Source: Lanius collurio
Taxonomy: Eukaryota > Chordata > Aves > Passeriformes > Laniidae
Direction: 5' to 3'
DNA: 64,000 nt
NCBI GenBank assembly: GCA_020086605.1
Contig: JACBWW010000004.1
Location: 40,343,817 to 40,407,816, forward strand
The position numbers and the translations under genes are program-made. Under the pieces are notes generated by a model. That model was not told the DNA's origin. It was given only the letters and a program-made list of their open reading frames with translations, and made no database searches. Every line of letters begins with the position of its first letter. The first letter of the stretch is position 1. Positions 1 through 19,565 of the stretch are shown one piece after another.

Positions 1-8087
<8,087 letters not shown>

Positions 8088-11000
8088 GCCTGCTGCTGTG
8101 AGGGGATGAGGGTGGGTGGGAAGGGGAATGGACACAGGGTGGGACCAGTCTCATCCCCAGCAGCAGGCTGCCCTGTGCTCCTGAGTATGCTGCAAAGGGG
8201 ATTTCCCCGGGATGGAGACTGGTGGAATAGACTGTAGCCATTTGTTGCCCACTGGGCCAGGCAAGGGACCTTTGTGTTCACAAACACACACATAGGCTGA
8301 TTCCTTGCTCTAGACTTGTGGTGAGGCCTGGCCATTGCCTGTGGCCAGGCTGATGCTGACCCAGCTGGGCTCTTCCAAATAGTGCACTTTGAATTGCCAC
8401 TGGCTTTTTACTGCCAAATAAGTGGGATGTAGATGACGCTCTCAAGTTCATACAGCTTTTACCTCCCTTGGTTTTTCAAAGCATGTGTCTTGATTCCTTT
8501 ACTTAAATCATCTAATAACCCTTAGCTCTCTGTGCTACTAAAAGATGAAGTAGCCTCTTGCCAAACCAGTTTTCTTGTGGCTTTCGAATCGCCTCTTGAC
8601 TTTCTTCTTTGCTGAAACCATGTCCTTTCCTCTCTCCCTTAATTGCATCCGCACTGGAAGCCAGAGCTGGTCCTGCAGTAGACTGCACTGGAACTGCAGA
8701 AGTGTAGAAAAGTTACGTATTTTCCCTGATTCATGTTATTCTGGTCTCTCCCTTTTTGATTGGGGTCCTCATGGAACTGCTGTGACTTGAAATCTGAGTG
8801 TTATATGATTGAGCTTATTTAAAGAAGTAATTTTGACAGATTTTTTTTCCAGGGAAACATGTTGAATTTGAGGCTGTATTCCTGACTCTATGAATGGAAT
8901 TGGTATGAGGTAGCCCTGTAAAAAGCTCAGTCTGGCTATCTCAGAATCAGCTTAGCAGCTGAAGCAATATGAAGTGCTTGTAGGAAGATGAGAATTGTGC
9001 AGGGCATGTTACTTTTGAGAGGCTCGTGGTGGAGTGTCACAGCAAGTGCTGGGGAAGTGGCTGCCTATGACAGGTCAGTCGGGCTTTGCTCCTTAAGACC
9101 TGTACAGCTGAGGCAAATTCTGTGTGGGTGATACAGAATGGATCTCCTGCCAAATTTAGGGTTCTATCTCTCTTGCTCAGAAAGTTTGGTTGTTGAGGCT
9201 TTGGAGTGAGAAGGATTTAGGTTTGTAGCTACACCAGCATCACACCTTGCCTGTCTCGTGTTGTGGCTCACAGGTCCTGCTCTGCAGCTGGCAGTAGCAG
9301 GAGCATGAGAAGGGAAGTTAAGAGTGTCGATGCACATGCAGCCACTTGGAACTGGCTCCTCTTTGTCTTGCTCCTTAAAAGACCAGACCTAATGGGTCTG
9401 TAGCAGAGCAGGACTCTGCCTTGTGAGGCACTGCATTCTCAACAGTGGTCTGGTCTGTGGCTTGTGTGAGAAGTATGAACTCCCTGTTCTTCACAAGGTG
9501 AGGCATGGCTTCCTGTGGGGATTGCATGGATTTAAGCTTAGGTCTTCACACTCTGGCAAACCCAGCTCCTGGTGTCTTTTTCTGCTGCTTGTCCAGCTAC
9601 ACGAGGCGTCTTCTTCCTCTCCTAGCACACAGTGTGCAATGGCCAAAGCAGACAAATGCTATCTTTGCTGGGGAGCAGGACAGGGTATCTGAAGCGGATT
9701 ACGTAGCCTATATGTGGAATAGTGATTTTTAATAGACTCTGTTTTGCACCTTAGATTTAGAAAGGGAAAATAAGCCCAGAAGTTGTGCTAATAACTGGAG
9801 AAAGTAGTAAATCTGCATGAGCGGTGTGGGTAATGGGGTGGGTGCTGTTTCCTATGAGCACAGTTGTGCACTGGGCATGGGTTTGGTGTTTGTGTGGAGA
9901 CTGATAAGAATCAGGACTTTCCTGCAGTGGCTGTGCCAAGCTGGGAGGCAGTGGAGTGGGCAGCTGTGGAGCTAACCAACAGCCCAGGAGATGCCAGTGC
10001 AAGAATGAACTTGTAACTTAGATTATCACCCCATTACCCTTGCTGGATGTAACCTACCTATGTAACACAAGGGCCTGTGTAGCTTACAAAGCAGGCCTGC
10101 ACTTATGCAGTCAGTTTTAGTCTTAAGCTTTGCATAGTTAAGTCAGTTAGGGAACAGGGAAGTCACTACAGGAAGAGAAAAAAATGGAGGATTCTGAAAT
10201 CAGAATAAAACATTGGATTACAAAACAAGTCAATCTTACGATTGTCTAAAGCCTGCAGAAAAACATGCTAGATGCTAATGGAAGTGAACGAGAAACAAGA
10301 TACTGCCACTTAGTGGGAGCAGGATGAATTTGATGAAAATTGGAACTGAGAAAAGGTGTTTATTTTGTGGTTTGGTATGGGATTTCTTTTCTTCCACTGT
10401 TTTGGACTACCTTCCTGGGGGGAATGGCACATGCACAGCTAGTTAGATTGCTAAATGCCTCTCTCTTGTTCCTAGTGCACACAGAGCAATTGGCAAGAAC
10501 AGAGAGGTATTTATTTTATCCAGAAGCAAAACATCTGAGAGGGGCAAAACTGCATAAGAAGAATCTTGCATTTAGCAGCTGCTGCCCTATTGACTCTGCC
10601 TTTTTTTTTTTTTTTTTTGAGTTAATATATGGGTGGAGAAAATGATGCAAGTGTTTTTTTATCCCTTCTTCCTGGACTGGTAAAACCACTGAGTGATTAT
10701 GTAAGCCACTAAACTATGAAACAAAATACTCTTGGCAACAGTGTGCTAAGAAGTTGCAGCTTGGCACCCCTATCCCTTGCCTTTTGCATCAGAACTGACT
10801 GGTCTGGTGCTGACTGGGCTGATGCCACTGTCTTCCAGTGCTCTGCTCCAGAAGGTGTGGGGATTCTGGTTCATGCATTTCAAGAGACCAACAGCTGTGC
10901 CTCATAAAAGGCCTGAGTTTTGTTCTGTGTCGAACCTCATCTGTAGTTTTAATTTATTATATTAACTTCTCAAAGAAAAACTTTTGTACACTTCAAACTA

Positions 11001-13290
11001 TAACCACAAATCAAAGCCTGGCTTTAAAAATAAAGGTCTGTCTCTTCAAGGAGGAAATTCCTGTTTTTCCTATGCTAATTTGCAGGGTGTGAATGGATAC
11101 TGGGAAAATACCACTCTGTATTAACCCTTTCTTTGCCTGTTTTTATTCCTCAAGTTGTTACAATGACTATTGAGTGATAGCCTGTTGGCTTTATAGATTT
11201 GAGCTCTGATAAAGGAACTGTAGATCTGTCAAAAATACCTCAAAACTACCCTCATTTTCCTTTTGAAAAGTTTCACTCATTTGCTTGAAATTCTTGCTGC
11301 TCATCATCACAGATTGCAAAGGATGAAGGAATTAGGGAAGATCACCTTTCCCACTGATGTAGAAAAAGGGCTGTGTCAGCTTGTGAACAGCTTTTTGTTA
11401 TGCAGTGCTGCCTTGTCCAGATGAGAACCCACTCTTTTTGAAATCTCTGGAAACCTTGCAATAGGCTCTGGATTGGATATGGAGGGGTTTATTGTGATAA
11501 TGCTCGCTGGAACTGTTCAGCTCCTTGTTCCGTGTGTACCTTATGGTGTGCAAAGTTACCTTTTGGGCCACCACTGCTGATTAACATTTGCCAAGTCCGT
11601 AGGAACAAGGTCATCTGTGGCAGTCAGTCCCTTCTTCTCCAAAATATGTAGCTGAGCAGCCCAGCAGGCAGTTGCCAGGGCCTGTCTGCTCTCCAGTGTA
11701 TGGTGAGTGAGAGGTCAGGTTCCTGGACAAAAATTCATCTTGCAGTCCATGTCCAATGGTCCTCATAGCATTCACTGTTTTCCTGCAGGAGTTTCAGCCC
11801 TTGCCGTTTCCACTGTTTCACAAAAAGGGTCTGTGCATTCAGGAATCCCCGTTTTTTTGTCCTTCCTGCGTTATTACTGCTGCTTTTAACAAGGCTAATG
11901 GTGACCTTGGTGTGCATCTAACCAGCCCCTAACCTGTACAACACTATAGAGTTGTTTTGTGTGCAACAGTCTATCCCTATGGCATGCTCTGTAACCCACA
12001 ATTAGTGTGTAGTGTAATTGGTTTGGTTTGCTGCCTGTCCCACTGCTAATAATGTTGCAGGCTGGTTTTCAAGGGATGGGAGAAAATATTGACCAGTACA
12101 TGTAGGACCTAGGAATTGTTTTCTCGTGGCTTCTTGGAAGGCTGTGTACCTGCAACACTCAGACCAGAGAATAAAAGAGAATCTGCTGGGGTATCCCTAG
12201 TACTTTTATATTCCCTAGTGGTTTTATTAATTTTTTAAAGTTATCTAGTAATTCACTACTTCCTTGGAGAAAAGAGCTCTCACTTTCACCAGAGTGGTTG
12301 TGGGAGAAATACCTGAAACTCTGTGTGTGTTATTCCCTTAGGGGGTGTCCATTTCTACTAAACATATGGTGGGTGGCAGGGCTGCCAAAGTCAGAGGGCC
12401 TTGCCAACTGTTTTCTCAAGCTTTGTTTCTCTCTTTTTCCATAAGTCAGTGAGAGAATGGACCACCTCACCTGGCTGTCACATCAGCCAGCTTGTTTGTG
12501 CCAAACACACGCCGTGCCTTTACAGTGGGCTCTGGCCTCCTGTCCCTGGGGTGTCTGCTTTTCTGAGTGCAGCAGGACTCCCTCTCCTCTCCCTCCTTCC
12601 CCTTGCCTACCGGTGGGACAGTGCTCCTTTTCTGGGCAGCTCCACTACGACAGCCTCTGACTGTATCTGTCCCACTCTGTGGATCCACATCAGCCCTCCT
12701 GCCCAGGGAGGAGGAAACTCTAGTTCCAAACAGAAGACTTGGAAATGTAACTTTGAAATAAATACCTCTCTCTTGTGGGGTTTTTCTCTTGTTCTTGAAA
12801 ACGGGATCTAAAGCAGCTCTTTGAGCTTCATGTGTCCTGGGACTCCACTGCTGCCATTGAGTTTGAGAAGACCCTTAAGCACACAACTTATGTGGAGGTC
12901 CTGTGGAAATGACTGGTGTCAGAGCAGCAACTAGACCAGCAATAGCATATTCAAATTACATATTTACGTGGCAATGCCACTAAGTAGTGTTCAGAGTCAC
13001 TTTAAAAGTTCAGTATTAAGTTGTTGATGCTTTTTTTTTCCCTTCCCATGTCTATTTTCTAATGTTTTGCTGAAGAAAATGTAACTATTTATTTTGGCAG
13101 AAATATATCTTCTAATAAAAACTTTCTCAATATATTTACCTGGCTGTGGTGGGCTGCTTGTCTTGCTGTTTAAAGGTTTCTTAAATATTTTTTGGATGTG
13201 CTGTATGATGTGGGTTTGCTTTGCTAGGCCCAAGCCCAGTCAACGTCCTCTCAGGGTAAACATGTATCATCAGTACACAATAAACGGAGC
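8088..13290 (+). other. PNPLA2 3' UTR and intergenic sequence
   Basis: There is no supported coding exon between the PNPLA2 stop and the CpG island. How far the 3' UTR extends cannot be fixed from sequence. AATAAA hexamers lie at 10204, 11029, 12170, 12757, 13114 and 13279, so the UTR could be short or as long as 5 kb. A T-run of about 17 lies near 10604. Open frames here, such as 12401-12811, lack an ATG start and any family similarity. Confidence 0.5.
13114..13119 (+). terminator. Candidate distal poly(A) signal for PNPLA2
   Basis: AATAAA at this site is followed within 25-60 bases by a G/T-rich stretch (around 13140-13175), the usual layout of a cleavage and polyadenylation site. It is the best formed of six AATAAA hexamers between the PNPLA2 stop and the CpG island. 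Use of any of them is unproven. Confidence 0.4.
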
Positions 13291-13589
13291 ATTGATCTAG
13301 AGGTGAAAAAAGGGTGCATTTTGGTCTGGTTCTGATTTACTCAAGTTGAAATGCCACAAGTACTATTAGCCTCTGGGGGTTTTTTTGAGCTTTGTGGTAG
13401 AGCCCGGTTGCCAGGAGGAGTTAAGCACCCTTTTGTGGGAATAGCAGGTGTTTGGCACCTGTGAAAGGGTTAGTACAAGTTTTTTCACAAATTTGAAACT
13501 TCTCCAATACCTGACGCCCTCTTGAAATTGAGCCCTGTCTCTAGAGACTTTGTCTGCCCGCTGGTGAAGTAGAGGGGACTGGCTGTTGT

Positions 13590-14680
13590 GTGTCTGCCCC
13601 GGTTACTCTCCAGCTGGGGCGCGGGGAAACCACCGGCCCTTGGGCTGTGGGAAAGCTGCGGCTTTCCTCGGTGCCAGCCCAGGGCTGTGGGCAGGGCCGC
13701 CCCGGAGCCGGCCGGGCTGCGCCGGTGCGATCGCCCGGAGCCGGGACAGGAGCCCCACACGGGCTGGGGATGGCGCTGCGCGTCTGGTGGACGCTACAGG
13801 GCTCGGGCTCCGCTCTCTCCAGGCTTTTGACAGCCAGAAACTTTAGGGAGAGACTTTTTGTGGTGTCACGTGATGGCGTCAAGTGCTGTAATTAGCACTA
13901 TAGCATGCAGCTGGTAAAGCAAACAGCTTTCTTAATCTCTGATGACTGCAAAATAACACATCCCCCGACCCGGTGCTGTTAATGGGTGAAAATGAATCCT
14001 CCTTCCCTAAAGGCGCCCGGGCGCTGCCTGCGGCTCCGCTGGGGGAGTGGCCGCGAGCCGGGCTGGGTGCGTGGCTTTCCTGGCCCTCGGGGGTGCTGAG
14101 GCTCGGGGCGGGGGCACTGCCGCTTATCCCGAGGGCCGGGAGGGCCCGGCCCGGCTCCCGCTGCCTCCCTCCGGGCGGCTTCGGCCCGGCCGCCCGCCCG
14201 CGGCCCCGCTCATTTCCGGCCGGGGCCGCCCCGGCGCCAGCGGCGGCTCCGCTCTCGCCGTGCCGGGCCAGGTAAGCGCCGTGAGGGGAGTCCGCGCCAG
14301 CAACGCCGGCAGCCGCGGCGGCGGGGGGCGAGGGCGCGGTGCTCCGGGGCCGGTCCCCTCTCCGGGGCAGCTGCCGGCTCTGTCCGGCCCGGACCCGCAG
14401 CCGAGGTGCTGGGGAGCGGCTGCCTCAGTGAAGGGCCCCGCCGGCGCCTTCACCCTCGCCTCACCGGCCTCCCCCGCACCTCCGCTGCGGCTGTGGGGAG
14501 AGGGCAGCGGAGGGCTGGGGGGCCCAGTGTGCGGCCACACACCTGTCCCGTCCCCAGCTGTGGGAGGTCCCTCGCCGGTGCCGGGCGGGTACGGAGCATC
14601 CGCGTTCCTCTGCAACGCTGCCTTCTCCGGCACACAGCGCCTGAGGCGTAGCTGCGGCCGTGCGGCATGGGGAGCGCTGC
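13590..14680. promoter_or_regulatory. CpG island promoter, probably of CRACR2B
   Basis: GC content and CpG density rise sharply here compared with the flanks, most of all at 13600-13800 and 14010-14650. The island lies between PNPLA2 and the first CRACR2B coding exon. GC boxes are plentiful. At 13865-13873 there is GTCACGTGA, an E-box of the kind bound by TFEB/USF/MITF, followed at once by TGGCGTCA (a CRE-like half on the other strand). Long open frames on both strands are a by-product of GC-rich sequence. A promoter is the simplest reading; the gene it serves is inferred from position and strand. Confidence 0.7.
14010..14271 (+). other. CRACR2B: Candidate non-coding first exon of CRACR2B
   Basis: Inside the CpG island a clean donor (CCAG|GTAAGC, GT at 14272) could end a 5' UTR exon. 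The next usable acceptor with a well-placed start codon is at 33415, implying a first intron of about 19 kb. The 5' boundary given is nominal, because the transcription start cannot be read from sequence. Confidence 0.4.
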
Positions 14681-16737
14681 CCTGGTGGAGTCCTGGATGG
14701 GGAGCTACTGCCTCTTTCGCCTTCTCTGCTCCTCTGTCGCTGTGAAGTCTGCAGGCTCCTTTGATATGAGGTTACGGAACTTTGGTCTTTCTTGTTGGAC
14801 CTGAGTGGAGACCTTGTTATTTTCTCTCTTAGTTTCTTTCAATATCCTTTGCTCAGGGAATATTCTTTCTTGACATGGTCCAGGTGCAGATGACACTGCA
14901 CCTTATAAAGATGCTGTGGCAGCTGTGTTGGTGCTGCTTCTCCTCTGAAAGGCAAAAAGTACTAGAGCTTTCCCTCTCCTAAGACTGTGGTGTCTTTCTC
15001 TTTAATATCTTGTGTGCATGGGATGAACTTGTGTGTTGAACCTAAGTCCTTCCTGTAGGACTTCCTGAAAACAGCTGAGGGGAAAAGAGGCCAGCCTCAG
15101 ACACAGGGAGATGGCCATGCTCAGGAATATCCTGAGGAGGCAAGATAATCCAAACACAGCTTTCTTGTTTAGTCGTGACCTGTTGAGTTCTTGGTTATTC
15201 TGATAGTTGTTCTGCATCAAAGGGGGCTCAGAAAACCTTAATTTCTCTCTTTGCCTTACGCAGGCCCAGGGGAAATAGTATCTTACTTTTCGTGTTCTGG
15301 AGCTACATTTCTTTCTGAGGATCATCTAAGTAGCTATATATGGATGAATATATATGTATACAGCTGAGGGCTATGGAAATTGCTTTTCTAGATCAAACAG
15401 ATAATCAGTTTAGTCTGTCCTTTCACTGGCCAATTTAGGTGGTCCAGAGGAGGCTCTGAAAAGCTGCAGTAAGTTGGGGTGGAAAAATCCTCTCTTTGCC
15501 AGGACACCCTGCTCCATAGAAACTGATGTGAGGCCTGATATATAAAATTTAAGAATATTTCATAAGATGGTATAAAATGTCTCTGAAGCTACCTTGCTGG
15601 ACAAAAAATATTCTCATTCCTCAGAGCATCACTCTTCTCTTGGCTTCTTGTGGCAAGCTACAATGGGTGGTATGGACTATCCAACTGGAAAGTCTGCTTG
15701 TGTTTTTTGTCATCATCAGATAGGAAAATTTCTCCCCCACACCCCAATTTGATGCCTCTGATGAATCAAGAGCCTCCTATCTACTGATCTGAAGATGGTG
15801 TTGCAAAGGAGGGCTGCACATGGGGCTGTCTTTAGCATTACACAGACAGTGCTGGGGAACTGCTGTTCCTCGTGACTTTGCCAGGCAGCCTCAGAAAATA
15901 AACTAATGGGATGAGGACAATTGACAGCAACAGAAATCACATGGACTCAGCTCCATGCACAATGTTCTTCACGGTCAGAGAGCTTTAAGGATATTGATCC
16001 TTCTGCACAGCAAACTAGGTTTGGTTTCCATACTGTAGCTATTCACTGTCTAAATCTTTGTGATTTCATAAGGCTTCTCTGGGGACTGAATCCTCCCTCC
16101 TCTCCTCCCCTGCTTGCAGGAGTTCATCTTGGCTTTAAGGACAGTGACAAGAAACTTCAGCTGTAGGAAATGTGTCATTTTCCACTGAGTGGAGCAGCAT
16201 CTCCCTCATTCCTGCCAGATGCCTTATCTTGCTATCCACACAAAGTCTGAGGTGGAAATCCTTGGTTTACTCTGTATGTCTGAATCTCTCATGATTCTTT
16301 TGTTGTCCTACCAGAACAGCAGAATTGCAACAATTAGTAAGAATTTCTGTCCTTTATCACTGTGTATCCTTAGAGGTATCCGGAGCCTGGCAGCTTGAAA
16401 GGGAGGTGCTGTGGATGTCCTGATTGACCCTCTTAACATTTTCCTTGCAATGTTTTCTTTTCCTCATCATGCAGCCCGACCCTTTAATTTCTTGGCTGAT
16501 GCTGAGAAGGATTTCCCTCTGCTTGGCCCTAATGCACATTTTGCTAAGCAAACCTGACCTTTGCAGTCTGCAAGGAGCACTGGGGTGGATCTACAAAGTA
16601 TTCCCATGTACTTCTGCTGAGGCAGACAGCACCAGGTGCTCTCATCTGGCCACATGTTCGAAAAGTTTGCCAACCCTAAGCTTTTAAACACCATCAGCCA
16701 CACAAGAAAAAAAATCAAATCATGAAATTACATAAAT

Positions 16738-16762
16738 AGTTTGTTTGTTTGTTTGTTTTTTA
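16738..16762. repeat. (GTTT)n microsatellite with adjoining T/A runs
   Basis: About four GTTT units run into T8 and then A7. This is a simple repeat of the kind left by a poly(A) tail or slippage. Confidence 0.7.
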
Positions 16763-18270
16763 AAAAAACCCATGTTCTTAATTTACTTTCTCCTGCTGAT
16801 TTCTGATTGTCTTGGAGATTTCTGCATGTCTGTATAAGCTGCCAGGAATGCTTGAATCTCAGTATTTCATCTGACTGCAGGACCTAGGTGCCTCAAGAGA
16901 GATAACAAATGTTGTGAGCTTTGGGAGAAAACAACACCAAAAGTAGTGGTGTGTTGTGGGTGGGTTGTAGTACTGTGGACTTTCAAATGAAGTCTGGACC
17001 CATGGCGAGCTTTCCTTTGCTTAGTTCAGGTTGGGGTAACATGACTGGGAAGCTCTGCGAACTTTTTAACCAAATATTTTTCTTTTAATTGTGTGTCATG
17101 GAGCACTGCAGCAGCAACAAATACCATCTTGTGTTCTCAGAGGCTGTGGCTTTAATCATAGGTTTGTTTTGGAGGAAATGAGGTATGGTGCAATGCTTTG
17201 GAAGGGGTACAATGTTCTTATCTGCTTGGTATATCTGGAGGAAAATCTGTCAAGTAAAAAGAGTGAGAGCAAGGAGGCTTGTTAACACCCCTGCTTTCTC
17301 TCCAGTGAAGTGTGTGATTGCAGTTAATTTAGCAGAGATGTCATCTGAAGGAGGAGCTCTTGCCTCTGCTTCTTTACCTTCATTCTCTGCTGGTACAGGA
17401 CTTTGTGTCACTCTTCTGCACCAATTCCTGGCCCTATCTATGTGGAAGGGGCTGCCTGCTTCCGAAAGATGTCTGAGGATACTCATACCTGAAAGCCCAG
17501 CAGGAAAAGCTTGTGTTGTTCTGGGGATGGCAGGAGAGCTCTGAAAATGAGCCTGGGAGGCGTGAATCTCCTGAGATTTGCTGTGGCAGTCCAGCACTGT
17601 GTGGGCTTGGGGCTGCCTTGAATTTGTGTTGTTGGTAAGATCCTGGCAGACACAAAGGTGTCCCTGCTCACAGCAGGGGATGTATCACAGGCTGAAGCAA
17701 CCTGTGTTTCTGGAGAGATGAGACTATGAATAAGGGGAAAGCTCTGAAGACCTATTCTGAAAGAATTAGCCTTTAGCACATGTGCTGGATGAAAGTAAAG
17801 TAGGGCAGTGAAGGCTTGAAAAAAGCCTAATTATTGTAACTGTGCAATAAAGGTAACGTACCTACCTGTTTATTGCTTCCTACCTCAAGCTCTTCCAGTG
17901 AATAGCAGGCAGGATATCTGCAGACCTTTGGAAAACTAGAACTGGTAGGTGTATGGTGTTCAAAAACAAAATTGCAGAGTGTCTGAATATTCTATATGTC
18001 ATTTAGGCTACGGAAAGCAAACCTTTTGGGAAAATTACAGCTGTGTTTGGATATAGCTAGGTGAGTCCAGCCTCTCACCTAGGAGACAGCAAGCCTGCAG
18101 GGTAACTGTAAACCTTTGGCTGGGGATGGTGGTAGCTGGGCAGAGGTGCAAGTGCAGGGAGACAGATCTAATACATCCTACAGGAACTTGGTGGCCCTCA
18201 CTGTTACAGTAGCTGAATTCCTCTCCATTTCATTCAGCCTAACATTTGTGAGTAAGAGACATGCTTTTAT

Positions 18271-18320
18271 CTGCCTCAGTTTCCCCTCTTCTCCCCTCTG
18301 GAAAATGAAGAGGAGAAAAC
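18271..18320 (+). mobile_element. MIR-like SINE relic
   Basis: CTGCCTCAGTTTCCCC followed by a CTCTGGAAAATGAAGAGG-like segment resembles the MIR core and 3' part (GCCTCAGTTTCCCCATCTGTAAAATG in MIR consensus). Only about 50 bases are recognisable. Confidence 0.45.
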
Positions 18321-19472
18321 CAAGCTCATCTCCAGCTGGGAACTGAAGATGTAGGTGACTTACAGGTTGACAGCATGACAGCTATTGAAGTCTTCTCTCC
18401 AAACAAGAGGTCTGGCTCTCTGTAAAATACTTCTTGGTCTGTTGGCAAGGACTGGTGGGGCTGTATTGTGTCTATGGAAGGTGAGCTGTGTGCCTGTGCC
18501 AGCACCTGAGACGAAGGTCAGACAAGAAGTGTAAGTATTGCTGAGCCTTATGTTCCCCACAGCCCTTGTTTGTGGACTAAATGCCCATTTTTTTGTGGGG
18601 TGGAACAGGCAGGCCAGCAGAGCCATCCTGCTCTGGGGTGAATTGCTGCAGGCTGAAGCTCCTGGCCCCTGCCCAGCTCCCCTCCTCAGCAGGTGCCGAG
18701 CTACTGAGCTTTGCCCAAGAAGAAAGACAAGCGTCATCATTGCTTAGATAAGATAAAGCACGACCAAAACCTTGTTACCCTTGGCAGGTGTGGCTAGATG
18801 CTGACTGGAATTTGTGCAGCTCAGAGGAATAGTCAGGCTCTTCAGCTATGGGGAGGGTGGCAAAGCCTCTTTGAGACGTGGAACCTTGATGCTGGAGCCC
18901 AAAAGGGAAGGTGAGTGCAAGGGCCTGAGGGGTGTGAGTGAAGGAACATCCACCCAATAAACTTGTGGGCAGGAGGACTTCTGCTTTGTGTACCTGTGTC
19001 CTGCTGCAGATGGAGATGTTTCTCCGTGGCAGCTCCATCAGCTCAGTGCCCTCCCAGCAGGGCTGTGTGGGTGCCTTGGTGTCTAGCAGGGCTGAGAACC
19101 TCTTCAGCAGGAGCGTCTCTCTCTTCTCCTTTGGTTTTTGAAGTTCTGAAATATCTGTTGTCCTGATCTGTGCCCTTCTGTCTGAGATTATGGGAACTAG
19201 GGAAAAATTTCAGATTTACTGGAGGGAGAAAGGAGGTGTGGGTGTCCCCACAAATGTACGTTTTTACTGTTGCACACTTTGCACCTGTGCTTGAGAGCTG
19301 CCTTCCTTCTTCCTTACCCTCTTTGCCTCTTTAAGGAGTTTGCAAAATGCCTGCTCTACCGTTCCTTTCTCCCAGACATGTAGCCAGAGGGGTAATCCTC
19401 TGCTCCAGCAGAGGTGCTCAAACCCCTTTGATTTAATGAATTTCCTATGGCACGAAATGTCTTTCGCTTCCT

Positions 19473-19565
19473 ATGCAAATCGGGTTGCTCAGTTGAAGCC
19501 GCTAAATGCAAATGGACCACTTGTGGCTGTTCCCTCTGGAGGACTGGTGTGGGCTTTATGCAAAC
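19473..19565. promoter_or_regulatory. Cluster of three octamer (POU-factor) motifs
   Basis: ATGCAAAT occurs at 19473-19480 and again at 19506-19513, and ATGCAAAC at 19558-19565, all in the same orientation within 93 bases. The spacing suggests an intronic enhancer candidate. Activity is inferred only. Confidence 0.3.

Noticed and set aside
12401..12811. 136-codon frame downstream of PNPLA2
   Set aside because: It starts at TTG, is rich in Ser, Pro and Leu, and has no domain; it lies in probable 3' UTR or intergenic DNA.
14047..14745. 232-codon open frame in the CpG island, and long frames on the other strand
   Set aside because: It has no ATG start, is composed of Gly, Ala, Pro and Arg, and has no domain; GC-rich sequence lacks stop codons in several frames at once.
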